NCBI GenBank assembly: GCA_003260075.1
Contig: QLIY01000083.1
Span: 1 to 64,000 of the forward strand
Origin: Phallusia mammillata
Lineage: Eukaryota > Chordata > Ascidiacea > Phlebobranchia > Ascidiidae
Direction of reading: 5' to 3'
DNA length: 64,000 nucleotides
A model generated the notes under the pieces. It did not search any database. It saw nothing but the letters and a program-made list of their open reading frames with translations, and had not been told where the DNA came from. Shown here in pieces: positions 45,601 through 59,500 of the stretch. The translations under genes were made by a program, and so were the position numbers. The number at the start of each line of letters is the position of its first letter. Position 1 is the stretch's first letter.

Positions 45601-48600
45601 CCATCTATAAATGCTCACACACATTGAGAGTAGGTCTTCGATTTCGTGTGATAGCGTGCTGGTTCGCGTGCAGCGCAACGGAAAAACAAGATCGCGTGTA
45701 AGCCAGGTTTTCACCAATAGCACGCGACGCTGGTTAATACTCGCTTGCAGCAAGATACGAGATGCCGCACACAGGGGTGGAGTATCAATTCCAGTCGAGA
45801 GTTCACAGCTTCGAGCCTTCACTTTAATTTGGCGAAGATAAAAAATGGCGGGGATCTCCTTGTTTCCCCGGCTTTTAAGGGATCGGTTCGTTGATTGACA
45901 CGATCAGTTTTGCAACCTTGCGATCGACAATTACAACCTTTTCCAGGACACACAAAAAACATAGAATAAAAAAGGAAAAAAAATAGTTTGTTTATGCTTG
46001 TAAAGTTACCAGAGGGCCTGAAACCTTTCCAGAATAGGTGGACACACAAAAAGCATAGAAATGAAACAGGAAAAGATGTTTAGCTTGTGTATAATTGCAA
46101 AGCTATCAGTACGCATGAATTTCCGTCTCAAAATCATTCCCAAGTTCCAGGGGTAAATCCAACAACATGCAAAAAATAGTAAGAGAAAAACAAAAAAAAC
46201 GCCAATCACGGAGGACACACAGTTACAGCACCGCGATAGGGCCGCCCACATCGGCGATACAATCATATTTGCACTTGATTGATTCAGAGATAGCCATCTT
46301 CCAGTCGGTAAAGGAAACTGATACGGCAATAGCCGGTGTGGATTATCCGAGCAATGACAGACGTTTAACAGGTTTACTGGAGTGGCATTACAAATGGGAT
46401 CACGAACTTCCAAATGAAGACTACTTGCTCGAGGTTGGTAAGGTCACGTGCGACCAACATGCCTGTAAATTGCTGTCACTCATAACATGGTTCCCACGTT
46501 CAAATTTGGACAAAGATTAATCAAGGATTTTGCAAATTTTCGCGACTGATACATACCACATGTTGTCTATATCTACGTTAGTGTGACAGAGTTTCCAAAG
46601 CAGTGGTTTGCAAAGTATTGTTCCATGTCCCAACTATTGAATTAAAGTCGTTTTGGGGATCATTGTATGAAGTCCAATTTCGAAAAAAAGTACAATTATA
46701 CGGTTTCGAGCGGTATTAACAGCTGATTTTAAATAGCTCTATGGTCCACCAATATATGCTTTTATGATTTCGGAACCAGTAAATTAGGGGAAATGACTGC
46801 GTTGTTCCTTTCTGACAATGTCCAAAGTCGTTTTGCTTGTAAATTTTTAAAGATCATCATTTTTGCAACTAGCTACAAAAAAACAACGGAGGAATTTATC
46901 AATAAACTATGTTTCAGTATGAACTAAGAAACAGAAGGCACATGGAATTGTAAAAAGTAATATGAAGAAAAACATAATTGTCATGTTAAGGGTAAACAGC
47001 AACAGCGTTAGCAACAGCAAACAGCATCAGACTTGAGTAAAACAAGCAGCAATTATGTCTGGCAGCAATATCTTACATATTGAGTAAAACACTTTCACTA
47101 CACATCATCTGGAAGCAAGAATAAAATAAGCTTACGATTCGCGATTCGCTTACTTTCTTTTGCGCGCTGGAAGGTGCACTAAAGCTACGTGCGCTTATGG
47201 GTTTGGCCATCGCCCCTTAAGGAATGAAAAGTAGGTGCTGGAGAACAATGCGGTCACTTAAGCAGGAATGTATTTGAAATATAAATAGACACTGAAAATT
47301 TGCGCCTTTGCAAAGTGGCTGATCTTATACTTGCCGCGTAATTAACCGATTTAACCCAGTATTTGCGGGTACGCATTAATCCAGCCATCAAACTGTTCTA
47401 TGAAGAAGTAATAACGTCAAATTTGGTACGACAGAAATTTTAATGCTGGTGTTTTAAATTTGCGGTTGGTTTATTTGCTCTATAGTTGTGGTTAGCGTAC
47501 GTAAATGGTTTTCGCATTTCCTCTGCTAATTGGCCCGTACAGTGGACAAATTAATGGGAAATGAGTGAGACTAGAAATAAACATTATGTGCCTATATGGC
47601 GCGTGCCAGGACAAAAACGCAAGTACAATTTCCTTTTCGATTCAGGAAAACAATTTTCAGAGAGGACATACATAGTCATGGTGGTGAAACCTGAGGAATA
47701 AGAATAGAACACGAAGAATAAGGCTTACTCGTCTACGGAGCCTTATTTGACTTTAATACTTGGTACTGATACGTGTCAAAGAGTTTTCTTACGAAACCTA
47801 ATGCAAGATCCAGTGTTAGCATTGATTTTCAGAAGAAGGAGAAAAAGATACAAAACATTGGACCCTTTATGTGTAACAACGTAAGGATGCAACCCGTTAT
47901 TTTCACTTGCATATAGCACGTGCCAATCAACGGCTAGCGATAGCTAACAACCTAAAACATGTTGCAACAGAACACAACCACACACAGACATATACGATCA
48001 TCCTTCGCACGGCAACGAGCGCTGCAGATTTTGCACAAAACGAATTTTGCTCAGGTTACACACCCTTTTCTGGAAAGGCGATAAGTTCCTTCTGACTGCG
48101 GCAATACCCTCTCTGCAAAAACTGCTACCATTTTAGGTGAGCAGTAGCCTAGATCGCTTACTAACCTTTGCAGTAATTAGCTGATTTCAGCACTTGCCTT
48201 ATGACAAGTAAAACGCGAGCAAGTGGTCAATTAGTCTTCGACATACACCGTTTGACATTTGTGTTAGGGCGCTATGCTATTAATACAGCAGTCATTCTCC
48301 GAAATCCCGTGTAGTCGGTATTACTTTGAGGGCGGCTCTTGAAACACATGGGCGACGTTTTGCTTTCGACAATTATAAACAACTCCTATTCGAAACCAAA
48401 TTGGCTGTCAAAAGTGCGATTGAACATATGTTTGGACATATATAGCCATGCTGATCAATGTGGAATAGTCGCGTTGGCGGAACGGTTAGGGTTATTTTTG
48501 CCAGTGACTCGTTTGAAATCGAACTTGTTTGAAGATGATTTGAAGTTGACCAATTGGTTTAATTGTGCTACCTGTGGGGTTAAACGCGTCTGTACTTAAC

Positions 48601-49525
48601 CACACACACACGTCGAGTACTTTCCATCAACTTAAAATCAATTAGTTCCTATTGATGACAATATAATCCCCGGTAAAATACTTCAAAGCAGTGGCTTCGT
48701 ATTTTCTTATTTCTTTCTTCGTATTTTCTAGCTTTTTTGATCTTATTTATCCTACTAGCTGGACTGTGTGCTTTACTTACAAAAATAAACATATTATTGA
48801 CTGAGGAAGACCTTTGTTACTTTACACTGTTCGTTTACTTTTTTTGCTTGCTATATGAAGACTTGTCGCACAAACGTGTAATCCGAGAAGCTGAATTGAT
48901 TTGGTGGCATAAATTGACTTTACACTCTGGCCAGAAGTAAAACAGTTTTATTCAAACTAACCCAGAACCCTCGGTCCGATATACAACCTACAAAAATTTT
49001 GCAAGCGTCTGTCGCTGTGTGGTACACATAAATAGTAAACATTTCGCAACTTGACAGCTTAATCTCCAGAACACCGTAACATTCTGAAGCTACAATACAA
49101 CTACACTGCAAAATATACTCACTCTTGGAAGACCGACAAGATTCTTAACACTATTTAGCAAATAAGAACACAGAAACTAAGGCAACTTTTTCTGTTGCTG
49201 AATAAAGCATTTTATGGTCTTAACACCGCAAGTCGCAGAAAGTATACAAACCGCCCGACCACAACACCCAAGCTTAGCCCGATTCCAGGATTAAGTTTTA
49301 ATTGGGGTCGTCGCCGAATTCCGCAAGCGATTATTCACGGAAAACTAACAAGCGATGCAGCAACCCAACCAACACACGCTGTGTACATGCGGTCAACAAA
49401 TGAAAACAAAAAGCGTACGCAAGAGACACGGCCACGCCTGCTCGGGGCGTTTCCAAGAATGAAGGCAAAACAAACTGTACAGCTTATTCACGGTCAACGA
49501 CCGCGCCAAATCTGAGCGCGGTTAA
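42693..49525. other. Gene desert, no gene identified
   Basis: Frames of 60-135 aa on both strands (for example 43771-44064, 45361-45627, 46006-46413, 46167-46520, 49195-49515) overlap one another on opposite strands and show no domain or splice support. No RNA gene was found. Confidence 0.4.

Positions 49526-49575
<50 letters not shown>
49526..49575. other. Run of exactly 50 G, probable gap
   Basis: Fifty consecutive G separate unrelated sequence on the two sides. The length and the analogous ten-G runs indicate a scaffold gap written as G. Order and distance across it should not be trusted. Confidence 0.8.
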
Positions 49576-49578
<3 letters not shown>

Positions 49579-50696
49579 GTATTTACATTTTCACGGTCGC
49601 TGGTAAATTGGGGCGACAGGTGCAAATCATAGGGGCCGCCTTGGTGTTTGATTCTGCGGCCAAAGCGTTTTGCGACTAACGAATACACACAGGCCTACTA
49701 CTTTTGCGCCGTTACCTGCCAACGACCACAAAATTGGCTCAAGCCCGTTGCCACAACGCCGCGCGTAATGAAAGGCAGATGACATGCTTGTTCGCGGCGA
49801 CAATGTAAAGTGGATTGGAAAGTTGAAATCTTGCTGCCGTGGACCGCGTGAAAAACATAACAGTGGCGTGATGTGTCAAAGCCAGAAATTGTGTTCTGCC
49901 ACACCTATCTCAGAGCTGAAAATTTCCCCGCCTGTTTGGTTTCGGCTGTGAAGTGCAAAACAATAGACGCCCAGGAGTTCACAACAGACTACAGAAAAAC
50001 TACAGGACACTCAGGTTGAGGGAGTTTTGATTGAGTTGAGTTGAGTTTATTTCGTTTGGTGAATAAAAGCATAGAACTAAAACAATCACCAAGCCGGAAC
50101 TAGCTACACAACGTTGCAGCGCTATGGAGCGCAAATGTCTGCTATGCAAACTAAGCAAAACTTTCTGTCGGCAAAAAGTAAAATGCATCTCGAATAACGA
50201 TAAATTGTAAGTCATTGCAATGATTTCCCCACGAGAATCGTGTAGCTTAAAGCATACAAAACATAAGTTGTCATCATTATCTGTGGTCAAGTCGTACAGA
50301 GTTTAGTCATAACAGCAATAAACAGTACATCAAATGAAATTAGGTAGCGATAACCATAATGCCACAAAAACATACAAACTATGGCGTAGTTTGCACGTAG
50401 CACACCTATAAGGCAGTAATCACAAGAGGTGAACAGGGAAAGGTGACAAAACGAGCACTTGGGACTTGTAATTCCTGACGAGGTCGCAAGAAAGACGAGC
50501 TGGGAAACAACCTTCGGCAAATCCAAACAGGACAGACAACAATTACACGCACGATAATTACGCTTTAGTGACAATTATGACGGTTTAGCCAAGGGTTATA
50601 GGTGACTTGGTGGCAAAATCGGTCCAGTCAAAGCAGCCGAGCAAAGTCACTTCGTATGATAATATGCCAAGCGCAACAGTTTTTGTAACGAAGTCC

Positions 50697-50841
50697 ATTT
50701 GCATTGTCACTTCATCACATTGTTACCGTTGAACGGTTTCGTAAAACAGCAAGCACACCGAAAACTATTGGTTCTCGAGTCAAGTGTCCTGTTTTACGAA
50801 ACCGTTTATAGATAACAATGTGATGAAGTTACAATGCAAAT
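50697..50841. mobile_element. Foldback element with 53-bp arms and terminal octamers
   Basis: Arms 50697-50749 and 50789-50841 are inverted repeats with few mismatches around a spacer of about 39 bases. The arms share TTCATCACATTGTTA and AACGGTTTCGTAAAACAG. The outermost eight bases of each arm are ATTTGCAT, a POU octamer site. Non-coding; a MITE or a stable RNA hairpin if transcribed. Confidence 0.8.
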
Positions 50842-52051
50842 AGAATTTCACTCAACTTCTATTTGAACTATCTTTCATAAGCTACTAGGCGCATGGAACA
50901 GGGTACCGGGTTGTTATAGCAGAAATGCAGTAAACTTTTCCATGTGTGCGAAAACAAAATTTCCCAATTTGAATGTGCCGTCAAAACGCAAACGAATCTT
51001 GGATGTTGTTTTCCAAGTCGCGAGGGCCGATGTCTTTATACATACACGCTTTTTGTGTTAACTAATAGAAACACTTTAAGATCGTTGTGGGACCTACACC
51101 CTAAAAAGACAAGTGTTTTTAGGATATGAGGTCGGGATTAGCGAAATGACCCCACGCAGGTGACGGCCCCACACCCACGAGGGGCATCAAATCCGCAAAT
51201 GGGTGATATTAAGTTTTTACCGCACCCTTGTAAACGGTATTTTACCATTTCCCACTGGGGTAAACGCATTCCAAAAGAGCAATTCATAAAACAGTGTTGG
51301 GACCTATTAGAAGTTTGGCGACCCGTGTGAGAATAGGGACTTCCGATTGGCGGACGAAGGGGCGTGGCTCATGAAGTTGACAATTAAAGGGGCGTCTTTT
51401 GGATACTTGTTGCGGGGTGTAAGTTACAAGGATGGGTTTATTGCTATTTTAAGGTCACCTAGAAGTTCCATCTTAATGATGTACGTTGTAGCATCCTGTA
51501 TCCTAAATAACTGCTGGTGCCAACAGTTTCGTAGCCTTGTACAAATAACCTGATCAAAGTGGTATAGCGTAATTGCTCTTGGTGTAAACTGTTGAGTCCC
51601 AAAATAGCTTTCAATAAACTGTCCAATGTTAAGCTTTAAACCTTCTCGAATAAGGTTGAGATTTTGCATAAATTTGAATTGTAAATGCGTAACACGTAAC
51701 TGAGTGTTTGTATTCATTTTCGTTATCCATTACACTTACACAATTCGATTTGGTAAGGCTGGGGCAAACTTTTACAAAATTAGACTTCGTTGAAGCTTTG
51801 AACACAAGCCAGCTGAAATTTTGGGGTTGCGACCTTACAAGGGTTTGAAATCCTCCGAGCGTGCAAGCAACTATGTCAGGTGCAGCCTTAAATAAATCGA
51901 AACTTAACCGGTTAGCCCAGAATAGAGTACATGTTTTCAGTAAGGGCTTTCCAATTATTAAAAACAAACAGACCCTGTACCCATGATGTTAAGTCAATGG
52001 AGTATTGGTCTGGGACCCATAGGCGATTTTGAAAGGCAGGGGGGGGGGGGG

Positions 52052-52263
52052 TCAAATCATAACTCGCATATGCAGCATAAATATCGTTTAATTTTCTCCT
52101 GAGATCGGCAAATCTACCGAAGTCGTATGGGTTTGACCTTTGACGACAATGCCACTTTGCACTATTCTACAAATACTATGTTCAGACTTTTGTTGGGTTC
52201 ATGTAATTCCTGTCAAACTACGTTTGCTATGCAGTTAATTTTAAGATGGTAAAAAATAATAAT
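52052..52263. repeat. Misplaced inverted island between G runs
   Basis: 212 bp bounded by poly-G at 52039-52051 and 52264-52273. It is the reverse complement of 37086-37296 with about four differences. Best read as a small allelic contig dropped into a gap in the wrong place. Confidence 0.9.
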
Positions 52264-52273
52264 GGGGGGGGGG

Positions 52274-53562
52274 TTTTGGCGTTTACCATCGGCCAGCTAA
52301 GGCAATATCGCTTGAGGCCTCAATTGTGATCAACGTTGGTTTGGTTTTTGCGACTAAACGTGACGTCACGAAGGGCGTTACGGATCTGAGACGACCTTGC
52401 CTGCGTAATTGACGGTTGCAAGAGGAGGCAGGGTCCTGGCAAACTGATGGCGGGCGCGCTCGGGCAAGCAGCGATGCGGAACACTGTAATCAGTCAATTA
52501 CGTGCACATTTAGCGCGGGTGTGACGGGCGATTATATGCGGCGGACTTCTTCGTCTTGGGTCGGCGTTTGGCGAGCGGTAAACGGAAGAACACTGTGTAT
52601 GTTCGGCTAGTCCGACTAAACCCGATAGTACAGACAGGCGAGGCAGAGTCCCAGCGACAGCAAAGTCGGAGATGTACTTTTAGGGAAAGATAAACAGAGT
52701 TCTATTGTGGTGCTTAGGTTCGCGATTGGTAAGAAGCACAACTTTGACAGTTTATAGAATACAAACGCCATTACACCCCGCCAACAATAGATCTTATGCC
52801 AACATAGGGGGCATTGCTTGTTGTGGCGAAAACCTTTCTGATAAAGCTACAGTTGCCGAATGTTTTGCCACGGATAAAATCGCCATTAAAACGTTTTGAG
52901 GTTTCTCTTAAGAAAGTATATGGGGTTCTGCTTTTAGGAAAACCAACGTCCCGAAAGTTAAGTATTTTAAACCGCTATCGTTATTTAGGTGGTGATTTAA
53001 TCCTTATAGGTATCAGAAAATAGTTGACCTTCCTTCGCCACCCAGGGCAATGGCTCACCACCTGCACTTCAGAAACTTAAGTGATGGATTCAGTGGGTGA
53101 AGAAGAAGGGTAAAGTGGGTTTCCACCACAGGGTCCAACAGTGCGTCAGTGGTACTCGTAATGGTTTGTTCGGCGCGAGAAAAAGTCGCTTCTCAGTCCG
53201 TTTTATAAAGTCCGCAGATGGACGAGAGCCGAGCAGCGCGCCAAGCACCCCGAGTAGAGCAGGCGTTCAGAGCAATAATATTGTAATAGATCTACTTCGA
53301 ATTTTAACAAAGCGAAATGCAGATGGACAGAAGCATTACGTTTTTTTAGATGTTTATTTACTGGGATAAATCAGATGGTGGCGCTTTGCATTTTTGGTTT
53401 TAAAGTTTGTATATGGGCGTGATACCAGGCGCTTGCTGTAAACGTTTCTCGAAATTGTCGTATGATTGCAGGGCATTCGCTGCTTATAAGATCACGTTGT
53501 TTTCATTTGCGTCATATGTGTATGATGCGTTAATTCCCGAAGCGCCACACGTGTTTCTTGAG
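52274..53562. promoter_or_regulatory. Region 5' of the FGF gene
   Basis: Less AT-rich than the left of the window, with no exon supported. The frame 53097-53369 (+) is unconvincing. By position it should contain the FGF promoter, but no core element was identified. Confidence 0.3.
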
Positions 53563-56500
53563 ATGCCGCGGCGTGTTCGTAAGTTCAACGAAGCGACCGC
53601 GAGCTCGACCGAAGAGCTGGCGTCGCGCCAAAGAAAATCGACTCAACACGAGAGATCTCGAGGAGTAAAACGGCGGCCTGGTTTCGTAGAATACAGCGGA
53701 GTTCGGGTCAGGCGCGGAAGCATGTACTGTGGTATTAGGCCTGACAAGCTACCTCGCTTAATTCGTGGCAGCAATAAGACGATGCAGCGCAAAGCAGACG
53801 CCAATAGTCCGCGAAAAAACATGGCCAGTCGGACGGCGCGACAGAATTCCAGTGATTTGAGAAATCATCCCTAGAAGGGCAATAGCCAGGCAGTAGTTTC
53901 CACGAAGATGCGTAGGGAATTGGTATATATATAGGCTGGTTGTTAAAAAAATCAATAGCGGTTCCAAACCACCTAGAAAGCGTTTGTGTGTTTTGATTTG
54001 CAGTGTATAAGCTTTTCAGTAGGTTTTACGAAGCTTTAGTGCTTGCACACAGCCAAAGTGGTATCCGCATGGAGCAACCTAAGGAAGCCAGGCACTTTTG
54101 TAAGTTCTGCGGGATTCGAAGAGAGGAAATGCCGCCGAGCGAAACCAAAGTGATGAAGCGTCGTCGCGGGAGCAGGAAAGCCAGCGCTTATGGAGCAGGA
54201 CAATCTCTAAGAACGTCGCCCTTTGATCGCTCAAGCGACGTGTTACTCACTTCACGAGTCAGAGTCACAGAGGACGCCGGTACGTCGTCAGACAATTACG
54301 TCGCTTCACAGCACAGTTTAGCGGGCCTGGGTGGCTTAAATCACTTCAAAACGCAGTTTCTCACTCAAGACGAGACTTCAGACATGGCAGCATTCCTACA
54401 CCGTCCGTCAACGACATGTTGTCATCATAATCCACTCACTTTCTTAACCACACCGTCAAGGACATTAAACTTTAGCCGATTTCCCTGTCTGCTGCTTGTT
54501 GCGGTAGGCGCTCTCCTTCAAGTACTGACGGCAAATGCGGCCCCGATTTTAGGCGAAATTGAAATTACAGCGCTGACGCCGAGCAGCATGCTAGCTACAC
54601 CGAACAGCTTCAACTATGAGTTTCCTCCACCAAGTTATCATAATGCGCAGGATCCGCTGACGCCGGCCACCCGGGTCAGACGCACCTCGCCGCAAAATAC
54701 CGGCCCGGCCCACATGGGCTTGCACGACCAACCTCAACGCCTCTACAGCAAACATGGATTCTACATTGAAATCCGCAAGAATGGGAAAGTGAAAGGAAGC
54801 AGAAAACTTACGTCAAAAAGTGAGTACCTTTTAAACAAAACTTACGAAACTAACCCAATAATTTATGTTTTCGCTTTGGGTTGAAGATTTTAGTTTTGTT
54901 GCAATCATAATAATCAACTAAAGTACCCTAAAGTGGCCTATGGCACAACATTCAATTGCGAATTTAATTCTGCCCGTTTGAACTAATTTCTACGCATTTT
55001 ACAAAAAACTTCTTATTAAAGATAATTTACATCACAATCTTCCCGTTTTGGCCGATATAAAAACGAGTGACTAAGAATTTGCCCAGCTATTAACCTTACC
55101 AACACACTTGAAAACGGGATCGAAAATAGCGCGGGAGTAGTCGAAATATTTCGAAATCGCTTCCCGACTCAAGTGCAAATGGAAATCGAGCGACTGGAAA
55201 ACATGCGACGCAATGGCGATTCGTCAAGTATAATCACCTCCGCTTCACAGTTAATTATCATGCCAAGCGCTGGCGAAATGGTTCCTAAGAGATGCCACTA
55301 TAGTAGTTAGTGGTAGCATCTATACATGTTATGAAGCGTTTTTGGTTACAAATGCTTTCCAATGACCACTATATATCAACCTTATAGAGCTCTTCTGGCA
55401 ACTGTAATTTTGTAACGACGTTTCGACGTCCTGTAAATGTCGCCCTCTTTAGGGTAAATAACACTTACCGCTATATAGTCATACGTTCTCAGTTGACAAA
55501 AAAACAAGTGATAAACTATGTAAAATGGGTGAGAGTTATGGGAAAGGGCGAGGCGGCGGTATTACGCGAAAACAACATTCCCCACCTACTCATATTGCAC
55601 GTATATAGAGATGTTTTTGCGAGGAACCTCTGTGTACGGAAACATGGCCTGCTACATGCCAAAATGCGCAGCGGTAAAAAGGCGTTAAAAAGGTTGGGTA
55701 AAACTTGCGCTCTTACAACAACAGGTGTATGGGCTTCCAATTTTTACGGCCTCTCGCTAGCCCATCCCCTTATCCCGGACCAGAGCTGGGTGTAGCATTC
55801 GAGATGCATGTTTCCATGGTGGTTTGCGGAATTAAAAACTAGTGGACAGAGATAGGTAGGAAGCTTTTACGGTGAAGGCTGGCGTTAATTGGGTTTCCTT
55901 CGGCGTGGAAACGCAGACACCAAGCAAGGTGTTATTAGCGCGTCACACAAGTCGGCACATGTTCGTCAACTGCTGTGGCGATGAATTGACTTGCGTGATT
56001 ATAGGCCCAATCCATAACTTATCGCATTTTCAAGTGCCTATGACACACGAGTTGCAAAGCATCCGCACGTGTTTTGTCGCGCCAATGTGCGTAAGACACC
56101 CATAGGGCAGTAAAAATGTTGGTTGAAAAACGCCATTTTGGTGCTTCAGTGAATTACGGTTAACTTAACAACGGTTTAGCATTCTGAAGTGTTCAGGGTT
56201 TTGCATCGCGAAATATTGGACTTTTTTAGGGATGCCTAAAAAAATGCTTACTAGAGAACGTGTCTATTATAAATTGTCAAATGGAATTGTACAAAATAGG
56301 AAATGCTACATGAATTAGGTACTAAAATAAGCTTGAAATTAATGTGATGAGCCGTTGGGACCTTTAAAAACCGTTAACGAAAACGAGAAAGTAATTTGGT
56401 CACAAGTTGCCCTGATGTCTACAGCAAGCAATTTTAAACACCGCCAAAATCGGGTCTATTTAACAAACGAGGGGTGTTTTGGTGCGTTTCATGTGGCGTT

Positions 56501-59500
56501 TGAGGGCGATAAAAATACGTGTCGAACAGTCCCATAGCGGAAAAATAAACAGTCAATTCGTTCCTGGAGACCACTAACTTCGCCAAACGAGCCCCGTTTA
56601 TTAAACGAACGTTTCCGCAAACTGTCCCCGCACTTGTAATAAGCATTTTACATGGCGACTGGCACTGGTGTTACCTGTACAACGTGTACTATGTGTACAA
56701 GGGGCGACTGTTTCCTGTCGGTTAAAGAATAACTTGTAATACACGTTAATTTGCATAAACACCGATTCGGTTTCCGTACTATAACCCCTCTTTTCCGGCT
56801 GTTTTACTCATAAACTTCCCTAAATTATCCAGAACAAAAAGATACAAGCCACTATTTGGATGTGAAACATCACAAGGTTTCGAAAGTTTGTTAAAAAAAA
56901 GAAGGGATGTAACTTGATGTCACACAACAGTAAAGAAAGGGGCGACGTGAAGTTAAAGATAAAACCATTTAAGCGGTGATAAAAATTCTTAAATTAGCTC
57001 TAAAAAACGTTTTAAGCGTTAAACAAATGCAATGTGTGTCTGTGCGACTAACTTTGTAATACACTTATTCCTTTATAATTTGAAGCAACGGTCGCTAAGG
57101 GAATACGAGCGTTTTAAGATCCTTGCGGGAGGTTTTAGTCTTAGGGCGAGATTTACCGGCAAACGCAACCGTTTCCTGAAACAAAGAGAGCAATTATAAA
57201 CGGCGCTTTGTAATCATATCGGATCAGCACGCGCTTACGACACTCATGAGTTCATATCGGAAGTGTAAAACAACTGCGAACCATTCAATTTAACCATAGC
57301 ATCTGTATGGCGCATTGACGACATCCTAGCCAAGGCACACTGCACAATTTGACGCGTTCCAATTAAAGCGCACTTAAGGTTTTATGCTTTTGCGCAAAGT
57401 TTCTCACCAAAAATGTAAGTAACATTGTCATCGCGTGCTGGAAACGGAAAAAAATAGTCGCGCTATGCTTATAACCGCAATGTGAGCGGGCGTTTCTGCA
57501 AAATTTGCGGTCTGTTAATCCACTTCAATGTGACTTGTGAGAAAACAGTTATTCGCTTCACTTAAACATCAACGATTAGGTTTTAAGTTGAAAAAAGGCT
57601 GTAGGACGCACAAAGCAAGCACTATAGGTTATAACTACAAATGCTTGAATATTCGCAAGCATTTGATCAATATTTCGATGTTCAAAAGGTGTTATTGTTT
57701 AAGCTTACGTTGGCGCTTCAAATCTTGGTTCAGTAGCAACGTAAAAAAACACAAATATTGGCCGTCTTTTTGAGGTTCAAAATAGAACACGGTGTTTCAG
57801 CTCACGGAGCATTTACAAAAACTAGTGACCTTTTATCGTTACGTATTTGTATTAAGTTACCTTGGTGCCAACATGAGGAATAGGGACACCCCCTAACGTC
57901 CGTACATTTATATCGCAAAGGATCACGCTGCTATCCATATTGGTCAGCGTTCACAATGCGATAACGTCATCGAAGTTAGGACCAAACGATTACATTGTTC
58001 GATATGTTGGGCGCATTGTGTTATAAATCTCCTGGCATTTTCAGACCGAACACATGAATAGGTGCCGATTTTAATCCAATCAATAGATGACGTTTTGTCG
58101 TTGTCGTTTACGTAAGACCTTTCTTTGTGCTTACGTTGTCCAACACAAAGGTGGCCTTCGTTGGGTCGATGACGTATAACTCGTAAAAAAACTCACTGCT
58201 AACCCAACATTGCGCCCACATGCTATATTAAGCTTCACTTAAAAAAAACGCCGGATTTAGCTTCAAAAACTTTCCCTTTGGGCGGGTTACTTATAGCTTC
58301 AGGTGATTAAGGCCAAACCGCGCCCCACACACTAATTAGCCTTCCACATATCATCACATGGCGTTGGCCGCACTGAACGCTGGTACAGGTGGGGCCTCGC
58401 TCGGGCCGGTCAAGGTACGTGTCCACGCAGAGTCGTCGAAACCTTAAACGTGCTCTGTCGACCCTGGCGAAGATAAGCATTGTTTGAGCTGGGGGCGTGT
58501 GCTGCAGGGCTGTGATCGATATAGCAGAAACCGTTGGTGGCCGCAAACAGATGGTAAACGCGCGAGCTAGGCGACAACCGTGGGAATTTCAGTATTGCAT
58601 CGCAAATCCCAACGCTAAAAATAGCCAAGATCCAAAGATTAGTCAAGTCGTATTAGGGGTGGACAGAAGTAATTAGAAATTACAAGTAATTTAACAGCGA
58701 GTTAGGTGTCGTTTAAGCGCCTTCAAAGCGGAACGCCAGATCAGCCCCCAAACCCCAGTAGCTACTAGAGCAAAGCATCAGGGAACGCGCTTTGCAGCCG
58801 TGTTTGTTTTCACAACCGCTCGGACACGCAAGAAAGCGACCGACGGCGATCAGGGCGACTTTCCCAGCGTTCCGGGCGGTCACGTGATCACAGATAAGCC
58901 GCAACGGTCACTTGAGTTATTGCTGGCCTGGCGAGCAGGAGCAGAAGCATCAGCGGACACTCCTTGGCGAAACCGGGGCAACACGCAAGACCCCGATCAC
59001 TTTCGCATAATGATGCGGCATTCCCCACATTGCCACAGCGATTATAAGCAAGGTGTGGTTCCTGTTGCTTTTGCCCCAATTTCATATGGGTTCTTTACCA
59101 TTAGGCCGAAAACTAGGGGTAGACTTACGTCATTGGGGCACGACTTGTAACACTTACGGTAATAGTGGTTTATGACTACACGGGTGGTATATTGTCAGCC
59201 CCGAATACCTCCCAGCCCTTAATATGACAGGCTAAACATAAACAACGTCAAAATAGTGTGAGTTTGACGCTAATACGTGCGAAAAACTCAATCAATCATC
59301 ACTACCTTGTCGCTAAAGTCCATTACTATTCATTTAGGGGGATTGCTTTTCACGACCCATGAGAATACGTTACAGGGACCTGGTGTTAAGCCGTTAATGC
59401 AGTTGCGCTTTATTGTTATGTGGGTTTAGAAGCTAGAAAATGGTGTAATGGACGATTTAGCAAATTTTCGCGTCACCTCTTGCATAATTCGCGCCTCACC

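Noticed and set aside
45264-45627. Overlapping frames of 88-111 aa on both strands
   Set aside because: Mutually antisense frames without splice sites or motifs, as expected by chance in less AT-rich DNA.
46167-46520. 117-aa plus-strand frame
   Set aside because: Partly protein-like, but its first third is low-complexity Lys/Arg/Gln and there is no credible start context, splice partner or domain.
49494-49688. Minus-strand frame with a polyproline run
   Set aside because: The prolines come from the 50-G run, which is probably a gap.
53407-53874. 155-aa Arg-rich plus-strand frame before FGF
   Set aside because: No domain is seen. Only its part up to the GTAAGT at 53579 might be used as a 5' exon of FGF.
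58800-59150. 116-aa plus-strand frame in the FGF intron
   Set aside because: Overlaps minus-strand frames, has no splice support and no recognisable motif.
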